NCBI RefSeq assembly: GCF_001244545.1
Contig: NZ_LN852694.1
Coordinates: forward strand, 713,747 to 777,746
Source of the DNA: Candidatus Stoquefichus sp. SB1
GTDB taxonomy: Bacteria; Bacillota_I; Bacilli_A; Erysipelotrichales; Coprobacillaceae
Length of the DNA stretch: 64,000 bases
Direction: 5' to 3'
In this document: positions 26,451 through 35,972 of the stretch, one piece after another
Position numbering within the stretch: the stretch's first letter is position 1
Layout of the letters: each line of letters starts with the position of its first letter
Program-made: the position numbers and the translations under genes
The notes under the pieces: generated by a model
What the model saw: only the letters and a program-made list of their open reading frames with translations
Databases searched by the model: none
What the model was told of the DNA's origin: nothing

Positions 26451-27752
26451 ATGAAACAAGATATGATTGTCATTTTAGATTTAGGTAGTCACGAAAATAC
26501 AACAGTTGCACGTTGTATTAGAGATTTAGGTGTTTATAGTGAAATTAAACCACATGATATCACTGTTGATGAATTAAATGCTTTAGCAAATGTAAAAGGT
26601 GTTATTATTAATGGTGGTCCAAATAATGTTATTGATGGACAAGAAATTGATGTGGTTAGTGAATTATATACTGCTGGATATCCAATTCTTGCATTTGAAC
26701 ATAAGTTGGCTCAAGTCGATAATAGAACATATCCTGCTAATGAAGATGAGTTAAAAGATATTTTATCTGATTTTGTTTTCAATGAATGCCATGCTCAAAA
26801 GAATTGGAATATGAAAAACTTTATTAATGATCAAGTTGAGATTATTAGAAATCAAGTTGGTGATAAAAAAGTTTTACTTGCTTTATCAGGTGGAGTTGAT
26901 TCATCAGTTGTTGCTGCTTTATTAGTGAAAGCAATTGGTAAACAATTATATTGTGTACATGTGAATCATGGTTTAATGCGTAAGGGTGAATCTGAAGATG
27001 TTGTGGAAGTTTTCCAAAATCAATTAGATGCAAACTTGGTATATGTTGATGCAACAGAACGTTTCTTAACAAAGTTAGAAAATGTTGATGATCCTGAACA
27101 AAAACGTAAGATTATTGGTGCTGAATTTATTCGTGTTTTTGAAGAAGAAGCGAGAAAATTAGATGGTATTGAGTTCTTAGCTCAAGGAACTATCTATCCT
27201 GATATCATTGAATCTGGAACAAAGACTGCTAAGATGGTAAAATCACATCACAATGTTGGTGGACTACCAGAAGATTTACAATTTGAATTGGTTGAACCTT
27301 TATTCCAATTATTCAAAGATGAAGTTCGTGCTTGTGGTGTTGAACTTGGTTTACCATATGAAATGGTTTATAGACAACCATTCCCAGGTCCAGGACTTGG
27401 TGTACGTTGCTTAGGTGCAATCACAAGGGATCGTTTAGAAGCAGTAAGAGAAAGTGATGCTATTTTAAGAGATGAATTTGCGAAAGCAGGTTTAGATAAA
27501 AAAGTATGGCAATATTTCACAGTTGTCCCTGATTTTAAATCAGTTGGTGTAAAAAATAATGCCCGTAGTTATGATTATCCAGTTATTATTCGTGCAGTTA
27601 ATACTGTGGATGCAATGACTGCAACTGTTGAACAAATTGATTGGCCTATCTTAATGAAGATTACTAATCGTATTTTGGCTGAAGTGCCTAATGTCAATCG
27701 TGTATGTTATGACATGTCACCTAAACCATGTGCGACAATTGAATGGGAATAG
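26451..27752 (+). CDS. guaA: GMP synthase with a degenerate, shortened glutaminase domain
   Basis: GuaA converts XMP to GMP using ATP and ammonia, normally taken from glutamine by an N-terminal class I glutaminase. This protein has 433 residues against about 515. The C-terminal part is intact: PP-loop LALSGGVDSS, the lid region HHNVGGLPEDLQFELVEPL, and RQPFPGPGLGVRCLG and VCYDMSPKPCATIEWE at the dimer/XMP end. The N-terminal domain keeps its first half (ILDLGSHENTTVARCIRDLG, VIINGGPNNV). Where the catalytic cysteine motif (GICYGMQ in the family) belongs, it reads ILAFEHKLAQ. The later His-Glu region is gone. Ammonia or a partner must supply nitrogen. It is cotranscribed with the CofE-like gene. 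Confidence 0.93.
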   Translation: MKQDMIVILDLGSHENTTVARCIRDLGVYSEIKPHDITVDELNALANVKGVIINGGPNNVIDGQEIDVVSELYTAGYPILAFEHKLAQVDNRTYPANEDELKDILSDFVFNECHAQKNWNMKNFINDQVEIIRNQVGDKKVLLALSGGVDSSVVAALLVKAIGKQLYCVHVNHGLMRKGESEDVVEVFQNQLDANLVYVDATERFLTKLENVDDPEQKRKIIGAEFIRVFEEEARKLDGIEFLAQGTIYPDIIESGTKTAKMVKSHHNVGGLPEDLQFELVEPLFQLFKDEVRACGVELGLPYEMVYRQPFPGPGLGVRCLGAITRDRLEAVRESDAILRDEFAKAGLDKKVWQYFTVVPDFKSVGVKNNARSYDYPVIIRAVNTVDAMTATVEQIDWPILMKITNRILAEVPNVNRVCYDMSPKPCATIEWE

Positions 27753-27833
27753 TATATAAATTTACTAAAAATTCACAAAAAAACAAGACGTAATGATGTA
27801 TGTTGTAGTTCCGTGTCAAGAGTGGAGGGTAGA

Positions 27834-27867
27834 GGAATAACTATTGAAAAATAGGGATTCCTTTTTT
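27834..27867 (+). terminator. Terminator of the cofE-like/guaA operon
   Basis: GGAAT and CTATT pair with AATAG and ATTCC across small bulges, with loop GAAA, then six T. The hairpin overlaps the end of the transposase relic, so it may have belonged to the element. Confidence 0.65.
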
Positions 27868-28566
27868 GTCTTTATAAGTAAAAGTATAACTATATCCAAG
27901 ATGTAAAAATATGCGTTTTCTTAAATTGTAGAAATATCTAAAAACCATATGGATTCCTTTTGACAAGTTTGATTTTATTATTCATTCCTTCAATGAATCC
28001 ATTATTAAAGCTCGTTCTATATGATTTGTTTCTTTTTTTGTATATGGTTGTATAGGATAATGAACATAAAAGAGGAATAAACCATCTCTTTCTAAAGTTT
28101 TTAGCAGTTATCTGATAATAACTATTTTGAGTATCAAAGATATAATCAAGCCATCTGTTTAATTCTTTTTTGTAGTCATTATGTTTTTCATGTATAAGTT
28201 TCAATAGATTCTGATAGATTTCATAGTTATCAAGCATTTCTAAAATGACAAGAGAATCGAACATAGTATTATTATCACAGTCATTTCTGCAGAATTTGCA
28301 TGATCTGCATAGCTTAGGCTTTTTGAGTTTGCAGGAATCACAGACAAATTTTTTTGACAGGTACCACGATGGATGCAGTTGTTGAAGATACGACCGTAAC
28401 AGGAAATATCACGCAGAACCATATTATGACGAATTTCTTTGGATATGGTAGTACAGTCCTTATCGACTTTTAGGGCAATAGCCTTAAAGGAAAGGTTAAT
28501 GTTTAAGCTGTTTTCAATGATAATTCTATCATGCTGGTTTAAATGTTTGTTTTTCATAGATTTCAC
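27841..28566 (-). pseudogene. Transposase remnants, IS30-type start joined to ISL3-type end
   Basis: From 28566 the minus strand reads an IS30-like N-terminal helix-turn-helix (KHLNQHDRIIIENSLNINLS, CTTISKEIRHN) and FNNCIHRGTCQK. At a run of seven A the frame shifts; the alternative frame gives a Cys-rich stretch (VCDSCKLKKPKLCRSC). From 28264 the reading changes to the C-terminal part of an ISL3-type DDE transposase (SFNNGFIEGMNNKIKLVKR, NPYGF). It then shifts again near 27940 to VFRYFYNLRKRI and stops at 27841-27843. The central catalytic core is missing. It is an inactive mosaic of two elements. Confidence 0.75.
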
Positions 28567-28799
28567 GCTCCAAAGATAACAAACAAAGGATATCCAATAA
28601 TATGATAAAGCTTTGTAGGATTAAAATCCATATAAATATTTGAAGAATTAAATTCCACTCAAATCAGCTTAGGGGTGGAATTTAGTTTTTCAATTGAGTT
28701 GTAGTATTAAATATTCATGTGAGTATTATTTGTATATATTTATTGTTATATGAATGATATAATTATTATTAATAAACAAAAACTTGTGAGGTGTTAAAA

Positions 28800-29795
28800 A
28801 TGGGATTTGGTAAAGATTTAAGTGATGAATTTAAAGATATGAGTAAAGGCGTATCAGATGAAGTTGGATTATTCTATGCTTTAAAACACTGTTTTGTGAA
28901 TTTGAAAAAATATTCCACATTATATGATATTACTATTCTTCATAAAGATGAAGGACAAATTATTTATGAAAATTCAAGTAAAGGTATACTTAGAAAACGT
29001 ATGACTGGAATCTTTACAGTAGCGGGTAGAACTTCAGAAATTCTTAATGTCAGTCCATCATCAATAAACTTTCAATGTGAATTATCTGATTTAGCTTTTA
29101 TTATATATTCAAAAAAAGGTATTAAAATAACATATATGCAGAATAAATTTCAAAAAGCATTCGATCCTCATCTTGGGAAATTTCATGTAGATGTTGATCA
29201 ATTTGCTTTATTAAAAGGACGCCCAATTTTTAAGGTTAAATGTAAAGATAAAATGGTTGGGAAGTGGACAGTTAATGATATTTTATATAATGCAGATATA
29301 GAGTCAGTATCCTCATATGGAGTTTTTTATAAATGTAAATCATCTTATGATATGTATTATTGCCCTGCTGATTTACTATCATATACTAATATGAAATTGA
29401 CAAGAAAATTGAATTCTGCGGGGACGAGATATAAAAAGGTAAGTTCAAAGATTGTTAAATATTCAGATAAAAATGTTGCCAAAGGAACACCAATTAAAGG
29501 TAATTACCGATATTATAAGAGTCCAACATATAAAGATTGTTTATATGCATATAACTTACAACAATTTGGAGATAATCTTATAAAGTTTCATATTGGAACA
29601 TTATTAAATAAATCAACAATTTTACAACTTTTAGAGAATTTAAAAGTTCTTGATCAAGTAGACCTTTATAATAAAATTTATAGTACTTTGGATAAAACTG
29701 ATTATCATAGAATAGATAATTTCCAAAATATTGAAAATAACAATTTTTCTTTTGATGGTGCTAAAATGTATGTGTTTATTAGAAGTCAAGAATAG
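28800..29795 (+). CDS. Hypothetical protein, 331 residues
   Basis: I do not recognise this protein. ATG 28800 is chosen because GTGAGGTG ends about seven bases before it; GTG 28791 lacks a site. The sequence starts MGFGKDLSDEFKDMSKGVSD and is rich in Lys, Tyr and Ser, with no signal peptide or membrane segment. Alternating hydrophobic and polar stretches suggest mostly beta structure, with a helical C-terminus. It lies between transposase debris and a degenerate CRISPR remnant, in AT-rich DNA, which points to an acquired accessory gene. No partner gene is adjacent. Confidence 0.65.
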   Translation: MGFGKDLSDEFKDMSKGVSDEVGLFYALKHCFVNLKKYSTLYDITILHKDEGQIIYENSSKGILRKRMTGIFTVAGRTSEILNVSPSSINFQCELSDLAFIIYSKKGIKITYMQNKFQKAFDPHLGKFHVDVDQFALLKGRPIFKVKCKDKMVGKWTVNDILYNADIESVSSYGVFYKCKSSYDMYYCPADLLSYTNMKLTRKLNSAGTRYKKVSSKIVKYSDKNVAKGTPIKGNYRYYKSPTYKDCLYAYNLQQFGDNLIKFHIGTLLNKSTILQLLENLKVLDQVDLYNKIYSTLDKTDYHRIDNFQNIENNNFSFDGAKMYVFIRSQE

Positions 29796-29973
29796 TTTTG
29801 TTTTAAATAATGGTTATTAAAATGAGTGTAAATTATACAGTTAAGATTGAAGATATTTATATAAGGTTGTGGATTTTTTGTTTTTACTTACTCATTATGT
29901 TTTAATATACTAATTTTTTAGTTTATCAATAAAATCTAAAGAATTGCTTAATACTTTTCCATATGCTTATAGT

Positions 29974-30136
29974 CATCTAAATTACAATATGATGTTTTGA
30001 AATTTCAAGACCCTAATTGTTCTATGAAACTTAGTCTCGATTTAATATCAACATATGATGTTTTGAAATCCCAGCAAATTCACAGTACCTACTTCAAGCA
30101 AACTGAATTTAATATCAACATATCTAATATTTTGTC
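29974..30136 (+). CRISPR. Degenerate three-repeat CRISPR remnant
   Basis: Three repeat-like units at 29974-30003, 30040-30069 and 30107-30136 are separated by 36-37 base pseudo-spacers, the same spacing as in the main arrays. The middle one matches over 29 of 30 bases; the outer two are heavily mutated. The middle unit shows T at position 9 and G at position 18, the same version as the other orphan repeats. No leader blocks (TTTACCAGG, GCGYTGA) lie upstream and no cas gene is near. The rest of the 29796-30302 gap holds nothing I recognise. Confidence 0.85.
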
Positions 30137-30302
30137 ATGTCTATGAGTAATGAAAGTTATAAATATTTTTTTGGGATACTGATTAATGGAAAATTTGAAT
30201 ATAAACAGAGCATATTAATATTATTTTTTAAACTTAAGAAAGCACAATTGAAATATGAATATCAATACTAAGTTGAGTGTAATGAATAAGAGGTGAAATT
30301 TT

Positions 30303-31205
30303 ATGAAAGATAATAGATATTTTCAAATGATTTATCTTTTGCTACAAAAAGGTCATATGACTGCACCAGAATTGGCTGAACATTTTGAGGTATCCGTGAG
30401 AACTATTTATAGAGACATTGATATATTAAGTTTAGCAGGAATACCAGTATATGCTGCACAAGGCAAAGGTGGTGGAATATTTATTCAAGAAAATTTTGTA
30501 CTTAATAAATCTATTCTAAGTGAAGAAGAACAGAAACAAATCTTGATGGCTTTACAAGGAATCAGAATTATAGAAGAAGGGGATACAGATGCTCTTTTAG
30601 CAAAACTTAGTAGTGTGTTTCAAAAACAAAATACAAATTGGTTTGAATTTGATTTTTCAAGTTGGACAAAAAGTGGTGCAAGAAAAGAAGTTTTTCATAT
30701 ATTACAAAGTGCAATCTTTAAAAATAAAAAAGTATCATTTCAATATTATAATGGGAAAGGAGAATGTATTAAGCGTGTGGTTGAACCGCTTAAACTTGTT
30801 TTCAAGTCTTATGATTGGTATTTGTATGGATATTGTTCTATACGAAATGACTATCGTTTTTTCAAGTTAATCCGTATTCGCGATTTAGAGATGACAGATG
30901 ATGAATTTATACGTAATATACCAAATGAGATTTTTATAAGAACAGAAAAATTTGAAATGGAAATGATTCAAGTTACACTTTTATTTGATAAAAGTATGTC
31001 AGTTCAGGTTTACGAGAAGTTTGATGATGAAGTCACTAAAAATCAAGACGGAAGTTTATTAGTGGAAACACTTATGCCCAATAATGAACTGTTATTTAGT
31101 TATATTCTTTCTTGTGGTGATAACGTAGAAGTCATTTCCCCACAAAGTGTTCGTAATATTATATCTGAAAGAGCTAAGAAAATCCAAGAAAAATATAGAA
31201 CATGA
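30303..31205 (+). CDS. YafY-type WYL domain transcriptional regulator
   Basis: This 300-residue protein has an N-terminal winged helix (HMTAPELAEHFEVSVRTIYR, residues about 18-37) and GIPVYAAQGKGGGIFI. A WYL ligand-binding domain (about 135-215, with VSFQYYNGKGE and YDWYLYGYC) and a C-terminal extension follow. WYL domains sense nucleic acids or small ligands and often regulate stress and defence genes. It lies about 165 bases downstream of a CRISPR remnant. No obvious target operon is adjacent; the next gene (isochorismatase-like) is about 270 bases downstream. Confidence 0.92.
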   Translation: MKDNRYFQMIYLLLQKGHMTAPELAEHFEVSVRTIYRDIDILSLAGIPVYAAQGKGGGIFIQENFVLNKSILSEEEQKQILMALQGIRIIEEGDTDALLAKLSSVFQKQNTNWFEFDFSSWTKSGARKEVFHILQSAIFKNKKVSFQYYNGKGECIKRVVEPLKLVFKSYDWYLYGYCSIRNDYRFFKLIRIRDLEMTDDEFIRNIPNEIFIRTEKFEMEMIQVTLLFDKSMSVQVYEKFDDEVTKNQDGSLLVETLMPNNELLFSYILSCGDNVEVISPQSVRNIISERAKKIQEKYRT

Positions 31206-31473
31206 CACGCTGTTGCAAGTTATAAATGATATGATAGTTTTAACATATTTAATGTAAAATGCTTTTATTAATAAATGGACTATTTAAGTAAAAATAAAGT
31301 ATAGGAAAGAAAGTAGGGATTGAAAAATTTATCAATTTTCCATTGTTTTGTGAAAATAGAGATATCAGAGTTAAAAAAGCATTAAAGTATTAAATATGTT
31401 GATTATTGACAAAGTCAACACATTCATAATGGTGTGCTGATAATATCTATTTATAAGAAAGAGAGAGCATGCA

Positions 31474-31965
31474 ATGGAAAAAGCATTAGTAGTCATAGAT
31501 ATTCAAAATGATATCACAAAGAATTATAAGGAAATTATTGATAATATTAATAAATCAATAGATTGGGCAGTTAAAAATAATATTCATGTTGTTTACATAA
31601 GACATTATAATTTATCAGCAGGAACAAGAACTTTTAAACCTAATACATTTGGATCTGAATTGGTTTCTGATTTAAAAATAGTATCAGATAATATTTTTAT
31701 AAAATCTAAAGGAAATGCATTAACGAGTGAGGAGTTTAAAGGATTTATAACTAAAAATCAAATATGTGAATTTTATATTACAGGAGCAGATGCTGTTGCT
31801 TGTGTGAAATCAACGACTTATAATTTACGTAAGGCAGATTATAAAGTGAACGTCTTATCTGATTGTATTACAAGTTATGATAAAAAGAAGATTAATGAAA
31901 TGCTTCACTATTATGAAAGTAAAGGATGTAAACTTATGAGTTTAAATGATTTGATAAATTTATAA
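31474..31965 (+). CDS. Isochorismatase-like cysteine hydrolase
   Basis: This 163-residue protein has the cysteine hydrolase fold. Asp9 lies in ALVVIDIQND, a lysine lies in IFIKSKGNAL (residue 77 or 79) and the nucleophile Cys110 in TGADAVACVKSTTYN, together giving the usual Asp-Lys-Cys triad. Family members hydrolyse amides such as nicotinamide or isochorismate; the substrate cannot be told here. The start follows GAAAGAGAGAG. The gene appears to be transcribed alone. Confidence 0.88.
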   Translation: MEKALVVIDIQNDITKNYKEIIDNINKSIDWAVKNNIHVVYIRHYNLSAGTRTFKPNTFGSELVSDLKIVSDNIFIKSKGNALTSEEFKGFITKNQICEFYITGADAVACVKSTTYNLRKADYKVNVLSDCITSYDKKKINEMLHYYESKGCKLMSLNDLINL

Positions 31966-32302
31966 TTTGATGTAATTCTGAAAGGAAAGGTTTAGAATAT
32001 AAATATTAATTTGTATACATTAAAATGGTTTAAAGTCATTGATACCAAAAATTATATACTTAGTAAATTTCCATAATAAGAATAACACAATAGATGCTAT
32101 CATTGATTCTAATTAGTATCTATATAGTTTTGAAGATGATGAAATAATCAAAGTTAAATATTAAGTTTTTCTATTTTTTAATAGATTCAATAGAGATATT
32201 ATCACAAAAACTATAAATGAAAGTTATATAAAATAATGTGTATATTTCTAGATAAATATGGTAACATAATAAGTAAGATAATAAGCAAGTTGAGGTCAAA
32301 AG
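31966..32302. other. Gap with a possible decayed small gene
   Basis: No intact gene is present. In one frame NLYTLKWFKVIDTKNYILSK reads well from about 32008; after stops, another frame continues with NNTIDAIIDSN and YLYSFEDDEIIKVKY to about 32160. This looks like the relic of a protein of about 75 residues that I cannot name. Downstream, AT-rich sequence leads to GTTGAGGTC before the Fic gene. Confidence 0.3.
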
Positions 32303-33295
32303 ATGAAAGAATATAAACCACCCTATTCAATAACAGAAGATATGCTAAACTTAGTTTCTTCTATATCTGAAAAAATGGGTAAAATTGATGTATATCATAA
32401 TTTAGATGCAAAGCCACATTTAAGAAGAAACAACCGAATTAAGTCAATCCATTCATCCTTAAAAATAGAAGCAAATTCATTATCAATAGGTGAAGTAAAA
32501 GATGTTATTGATGGTAGAATTGTTTTTGGGGCAAAGCGAGAAATTCAGGAAGTAAAAAATGCATACGAAGCTTATAATATGATACGAAAGTTAGATCCAT
32601 TCAGTTTAAAAGATTTGAAAAGAATTCATGGGATAATGGAAAAATTCTTAGAAGAAAAAGCTGGTGAATTTCGACATGGAGAAGAAGGAGTATTTAATGG
32701 AGATGAATGCATTTTTGTAGCACCACCACCTCATCTTGTCCCAGGACTTATGACAGATTTATTTTCATGGATGAAAAAAAATAAAAAGAAAGTTCATCCT
32801 CTGATTATGAGTGCAGTGTTTCACTATGAATTTGTATTTATTCATCCTTTTTCAGACGGAAATGGAAGAACAGCGAGATTATGGCATACAGCTATTTTAG
32901 CTCAATGGAATTCACTATTTGAATATATACCAATTGAGAGTCAAATTGAGAAATTTCAAAGTGAATATTATAAAGTTATTGCAGAGTGTCATGTAAATGG
33001 TCAGTCCAATCTATTCATTGAATTTATGTTAAAACAAATTAATATAATCTTAGATGAAATTATTATTCAGATTCGTAAACCAGATGATATATTATCTGAA
33101 TATACAAAAAAGTTACTTGATGTTATGGATTTTGGAGTACCATACAGTACAATTGCACTTATGAAATTATTAGGTATTAAATCTAGAGAGACTTTTCGTA
33201 AAAACTATCTTGACCCTGCACTGAAATTGGAAATGGTTATACGAACAATTCCAGATAAACCAAATAGTAAAAACCAGAGATATATTAAAAAATAA
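32303..33295 (+). CDS. Fic family protein
   Basis: Fic enzymes transfer AMP or other phosphate-containing groups to hydroxyl side chains of target proteins. The 330-residue protein has a complete Fic motif HPFSDGNGRTAR beginning at His181. An N-terminal segment HSSLKIEANSLS resembles the autoinhibitory helix of class II Fic proteins, though an Ala follows the Glu where Gly or Asn is usual. A C-terminal winged-helix-like region follows (about 275-330). Substrate and role are unknown. It is a single gene followed by a terminator, in an accessory stretch. Confidence 0.92.
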   Translation: MKEYKPPYSITEDMLNLVSSISEKMGKIDVYHNLDAKPHLRRNNRIKSIHSSLKIEANSLSIGEVKDVIDGRIVFGAKREIQEVKNAYEAYNMIRKLDPFSLKDLKRIHGIMEKFLEEKAGEFRHGEEGVFNGDECIFVAPPPHLVPGLMTDLFSWMKKNKKKVHPLIMSAVFHYEFVFIHPFSDGNGRTARLWHTAILAQWNSLFEYIPIESQIEKFQSEYYKVIAECHVNGQSNLFIEFMLKQINIILDEIIIQIRKPDDILSEYTKKLLDVMDFGVPYSTIALMKLLGIKSRETFRKNYLDPALKLEMVIRTIPDKPNSKNQRYIKK

Positions 33296-33313
33296 GTTTT
33301 ATATTTTCAAATT

Positions 33314-33348
33314 GTTCTTAAAGAGGAATATTTTTAAGAACTTTTTTT
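33314..33348 (+). terminator. Terminator after the Fic gene
   Basis: GTTCTTAAA pairs with TTTAAGAAC around a short loop and is followed by seven T. Confidence 0.8.
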
Positions 33349-33439
33349 CTATGAAATAGCAGAAAATATCATGAAGAACTTTCTCTCATTTGATAAGATG
33401 AATACAGCAAAGACCTAAAAGAAAGGAAATACAAAGTGA

Positions 33440-33915
33440 ATGAAAACTCTACAATGCACAATGACTTCATTAACATACAGCCAAGTTAGAGTTACTGGTG
33501 CTATTATGCTAAATCATCATGTATATGCTGAATTAATTTGAGACAGAATACATATTTCTTATCTTGCTACTCAAATATTATTGAAAAAGAAAATCGTTCT
33601 CATTACTGATTTTGTACAAACAGAAGGTTTATATGATGATGTTCATAATTTATCAATGGGAACTGCCTATGTCAAAGATTATCAAGCTAGATGAGAAGAT
33701 AGAACTTTAGCTGGAAGCCATGTTGATTTAAACTAATGTGTTAAAAATGTATATAAACATTTTGATTTAACTTTAAATGAAGCAATGAATTTAACAAATT
33801 AGAATCTAGCACAAAGTATTGGTGAAGAGAAACGTGAAGAATTGAAAGTAGGCAATTATGCAGATATTGTAGTTTTTAGTAATGACATACAAATTTATAA
33901 AACAATGGGAGGATG
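33440..33915 (+). pseudogene. nagA: N-acetylglucosamine-6-phosphate deacetylase remnant
   Basis: One frame reads the C-terminal 150-160 residues of a NagA-like amidohydrolase: VTGAIMLNHHVYAELI then DRIHIS, KIVLITD, LAGSHVDLN, LNEAMNLT, LAQSIG, LKVGNYADIVVFSNDIQIY. It is interrupted by TGA (33538), TGA (33692), TAA (33734) and TAG (33800). The N-terminal half with the metal-binding histidines is absent. The relic ends just inside the ribosome site of the next gene. Confidence 0.82.
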
Positions 33916-33920
33916 GAATG

Positions 33921-35033
33921 ATGTTAACAATACAAACACGTACATTAAATTTAAGTGGAAGTCACTATGAAATTGGTTATCAATTAGGAAAGATGGTTGC
34001 TGATAATGAACATTTAAAAGCAAAATATGTAGTCAAAACAACTGTCGATAGGAAGCAGATGAAAGAGACCAATGATTTACTGGATCAATGGTGTCCAGGT
34101 CTTACTGAAGAATTACAAGGATTTGCTATGGCATTAGGAGTGAAATTAGAATCTTTATTTTTCTATAATATGACATGTTATGTCCCACATTGCAGTCACA
34201 TTGCACTCCTTTCACATAAGACTGATGAAAATCAACCCATACTTGCACGTAACTATGAATTCTCTAATGAATTAGAAGATTTTTGTCTGATGAGAACTGA
34301 AGTTGAAGGGAAGTATACACATATAGGGACATCTATGTTACAATTTGGACGTGATGATGGCTTTAATGAACATGGACTTGCAGTGACAATCAGTTCATGT
34401 GGTTTACCAGTTGCCAATTTGCCACATATGCAAAAACCTCAGTTTAATGGATTACAGTACTGGATTGTTGTACGAGCACTTTTAGAAAATTGTAAAAATG
34501 TTGAAGAAGCATTGGCTTATTTAAAAGATATGCCTATTGTCTTTAATATGAATATGATTTTATTAGATAAAACAGATCATGGAGCACTTGTCCAAACGAT
34601 GAATGGACATATTGCTTTTCGCCAAATTGATTCTGGAAGTCATGAACAAATGCTACATGCAACAAATCATACAGTATTACCAGAATTTGTGCATTTAGAA
34701 AAACAAGCTTTTTCGCACAGTATAGGACGATATCAGTATATAAAAAACGAATTAGGGGATAAGACACATATCACAAAATCTCAATTAAAAGATATGTTAC
34801 TCACAAAATATCCTCAAGGTCTTTGTTTTCATAATTATGCTGAAAGTTTTGGAACAACCAAAAGTATGATTATCTCTCCACGTAATGGGACTATTGAAAT
34901 ATGTTGGGGAGGACGAGCAGAAAACACTTGGAATATATATAATATTTTTCAGCCTATTCCTTCTGGTACCAAGGAGATTCAAATTGAATTTGATCAGATA
35001 GAAAAAGGATTGTTTGATTGGCAATCACGATAG
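33921..35033 (+). CDS. C45 family (acyltransferase-type) Ntn hydrolase
   Basis: This 370-residue protein resembles the acyl-CoA:6-aminopenicillanate acyltransferase/C45 peptidase group, which cleaves linear amides. The candidate nucleophile is the cysteine in YVPHCSHIALL, followed by QPILARNYEFS and FNEHGLAVTISSCG. It starts at ATG 33921 because GGGAGGA lies seven bases upstream; ATG 33918 is also possible. No signal peptide is seen, so it is probably cytosolic. Eighteen bases separate it from the AraC-GyrI regulator, so they are likely cotranscribed. It may act on an acylated compound sensed by that regulator. Confidence 0.82.
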   Translation: MLTIQTRTLNLSGSHYEIGYQLGKMVADNEHLKAKYVVKTTVDRKQMKETNDLLDQWCPGLTEELQGFAMALGVKLESLFFYNMTCYVPHCSHIALLSHKTDENQPILARNYEFSNELEDFCLMRTEVEGKYTHIGTSMLQFGRDDGFNEHGLAVTISSCGLPVANLPHMQKPQFNGLQYWIVVRALLENCKNVEEALAYLKDMPIVFNMNMILLDKTDHGALVQTMNGHIAFRQIDSGSHEQMLHATNHTVLPEFVHLEKQAFSHSIGRYQYIKNELGDKTHITKSQLKDMLLTKYPQGLCFHNYAESFGTTKSMIISPRNGTIEICWGGRAENTWNIYNIFQPIPSGTKEIQIEFDQIEKGLFDWQSR

Positions 35034-35051
35034 AGAGGAAAAATAAAAACA

Positions 35052-35927
35052 ATGAATTATCAAAAAGCATTAGAACAAGCTATTCTTTATATTGAAAATC
35101 ATTTACAAGAAGACATAAAAGTAGAAGACGTTGCTCACTTTGTCGGTTATTCTTACTTTCACTTAAATAGACAGTTCAATGCTATTATTGGTGAAAGTGT
35201 TGGTAACTATATTAAGAAACGTCGTTTAGCAAATGCTGCCCATCAACTGCTCTATACAGATAACAAAATCATTGATATTGCAATGGAAAATAACTTTGAA
35301 TCTGCTGAAGCATTTAGCCGTGCTTTTAAATTTGCATATAAAGTCAGTCCTCTTAACTATCGTAAAAATCGCATACATACTTTTGTATCAAGTAAAGAAT
35401 GTTTAAATCATTATTTCATGAATCACTTACTCAATCATGTAACAGTTCATCCTCGAATTGTAGAAATACCAGAAATAAAAGTCATGGGATTACGAGAAGA
35501 GACAGAATTAAAACCTGAAAGAATTAAAGAATTATGGGAAAAGTTAGCTATTATGAAAAAGGAGTTTCCGAGTTTACCTTCACATCACCGTCAATTTGGC
35601 ATTTATGAGTCTTATCAGGAAGATATCCATTATATCGCTAATGAAGATATGAAATGTTATGAAGTCGTTGGTATAGAAGTTGAATTCTTTGATAATGTAA
35701 AACCTCCTTTTGTAAGAAAAGTAATACCAGGAGGAAAGTATGCTGTTTTTACACATCATGGAAGCTTAGAAACACTCTCCCAAACAATTGACTATATTTG
35801 GGGAACATGGCTTCTCACTACGAAAGAAGAAATTGATTTTAGAGAAACGTTTGAACTGCAAGATGAACGGTTCTTAGGATATCATCATCCTGAATCTGAA
35901 ATGGACATATATATTCCTATTCGATAA
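35052..35927 (+). CDS. AraC family regulator with GyrI-like effector domain
   Basis: This 291-residue protein has two AraC helix-turn-helix motifs at the N-terminus (about residues 1-110: VEDVAHFVGYSYFHLNRQF, ALFSRAFKFAYKVSPLNYRK-like reading AEAFSRAFKFAYKVSPLNYR). A GyrI-like domain (about 130-291) ends in MDIYIPIR. Proteins of this layout bind bulky hydrophobic or cationic drugs and activate resistance genes. It lies between the C45 hydrolase and a UvrA-like gene with a regulated promoter, which makes a toxin-response role plausible. Confidence 0.92.
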   Translation: MNYQKALEQAILYIENHLQEDIKVEDVAHFVGYSYFHLNRQFNAIIGESVGNYIKKRRLANAAHQLLYTDNKIIDIAMENNFESAEAFSRAFKFAYKVSPLNYRKNRIHTFVSSKECLNHYFMNHLLNHVTVHPRIVEIPEIKVMGLREETELKPERIKELWEKLAIMKKEFPSLPSHHRQFGIYESYQEDIHYIANEDMKCYEVVGIEVEFFDNVKPPFVRKVIPGGKYAVFTHHGSLETLSQTIDYIWGTWLLTTKEEIDFRETFELQDERFLGYHHPESEMDIYIPIR

Positions 35928-35972
35928 ATATGTAATAAATATTGTTATAATAAAAAAAGATAAAATGACTCC

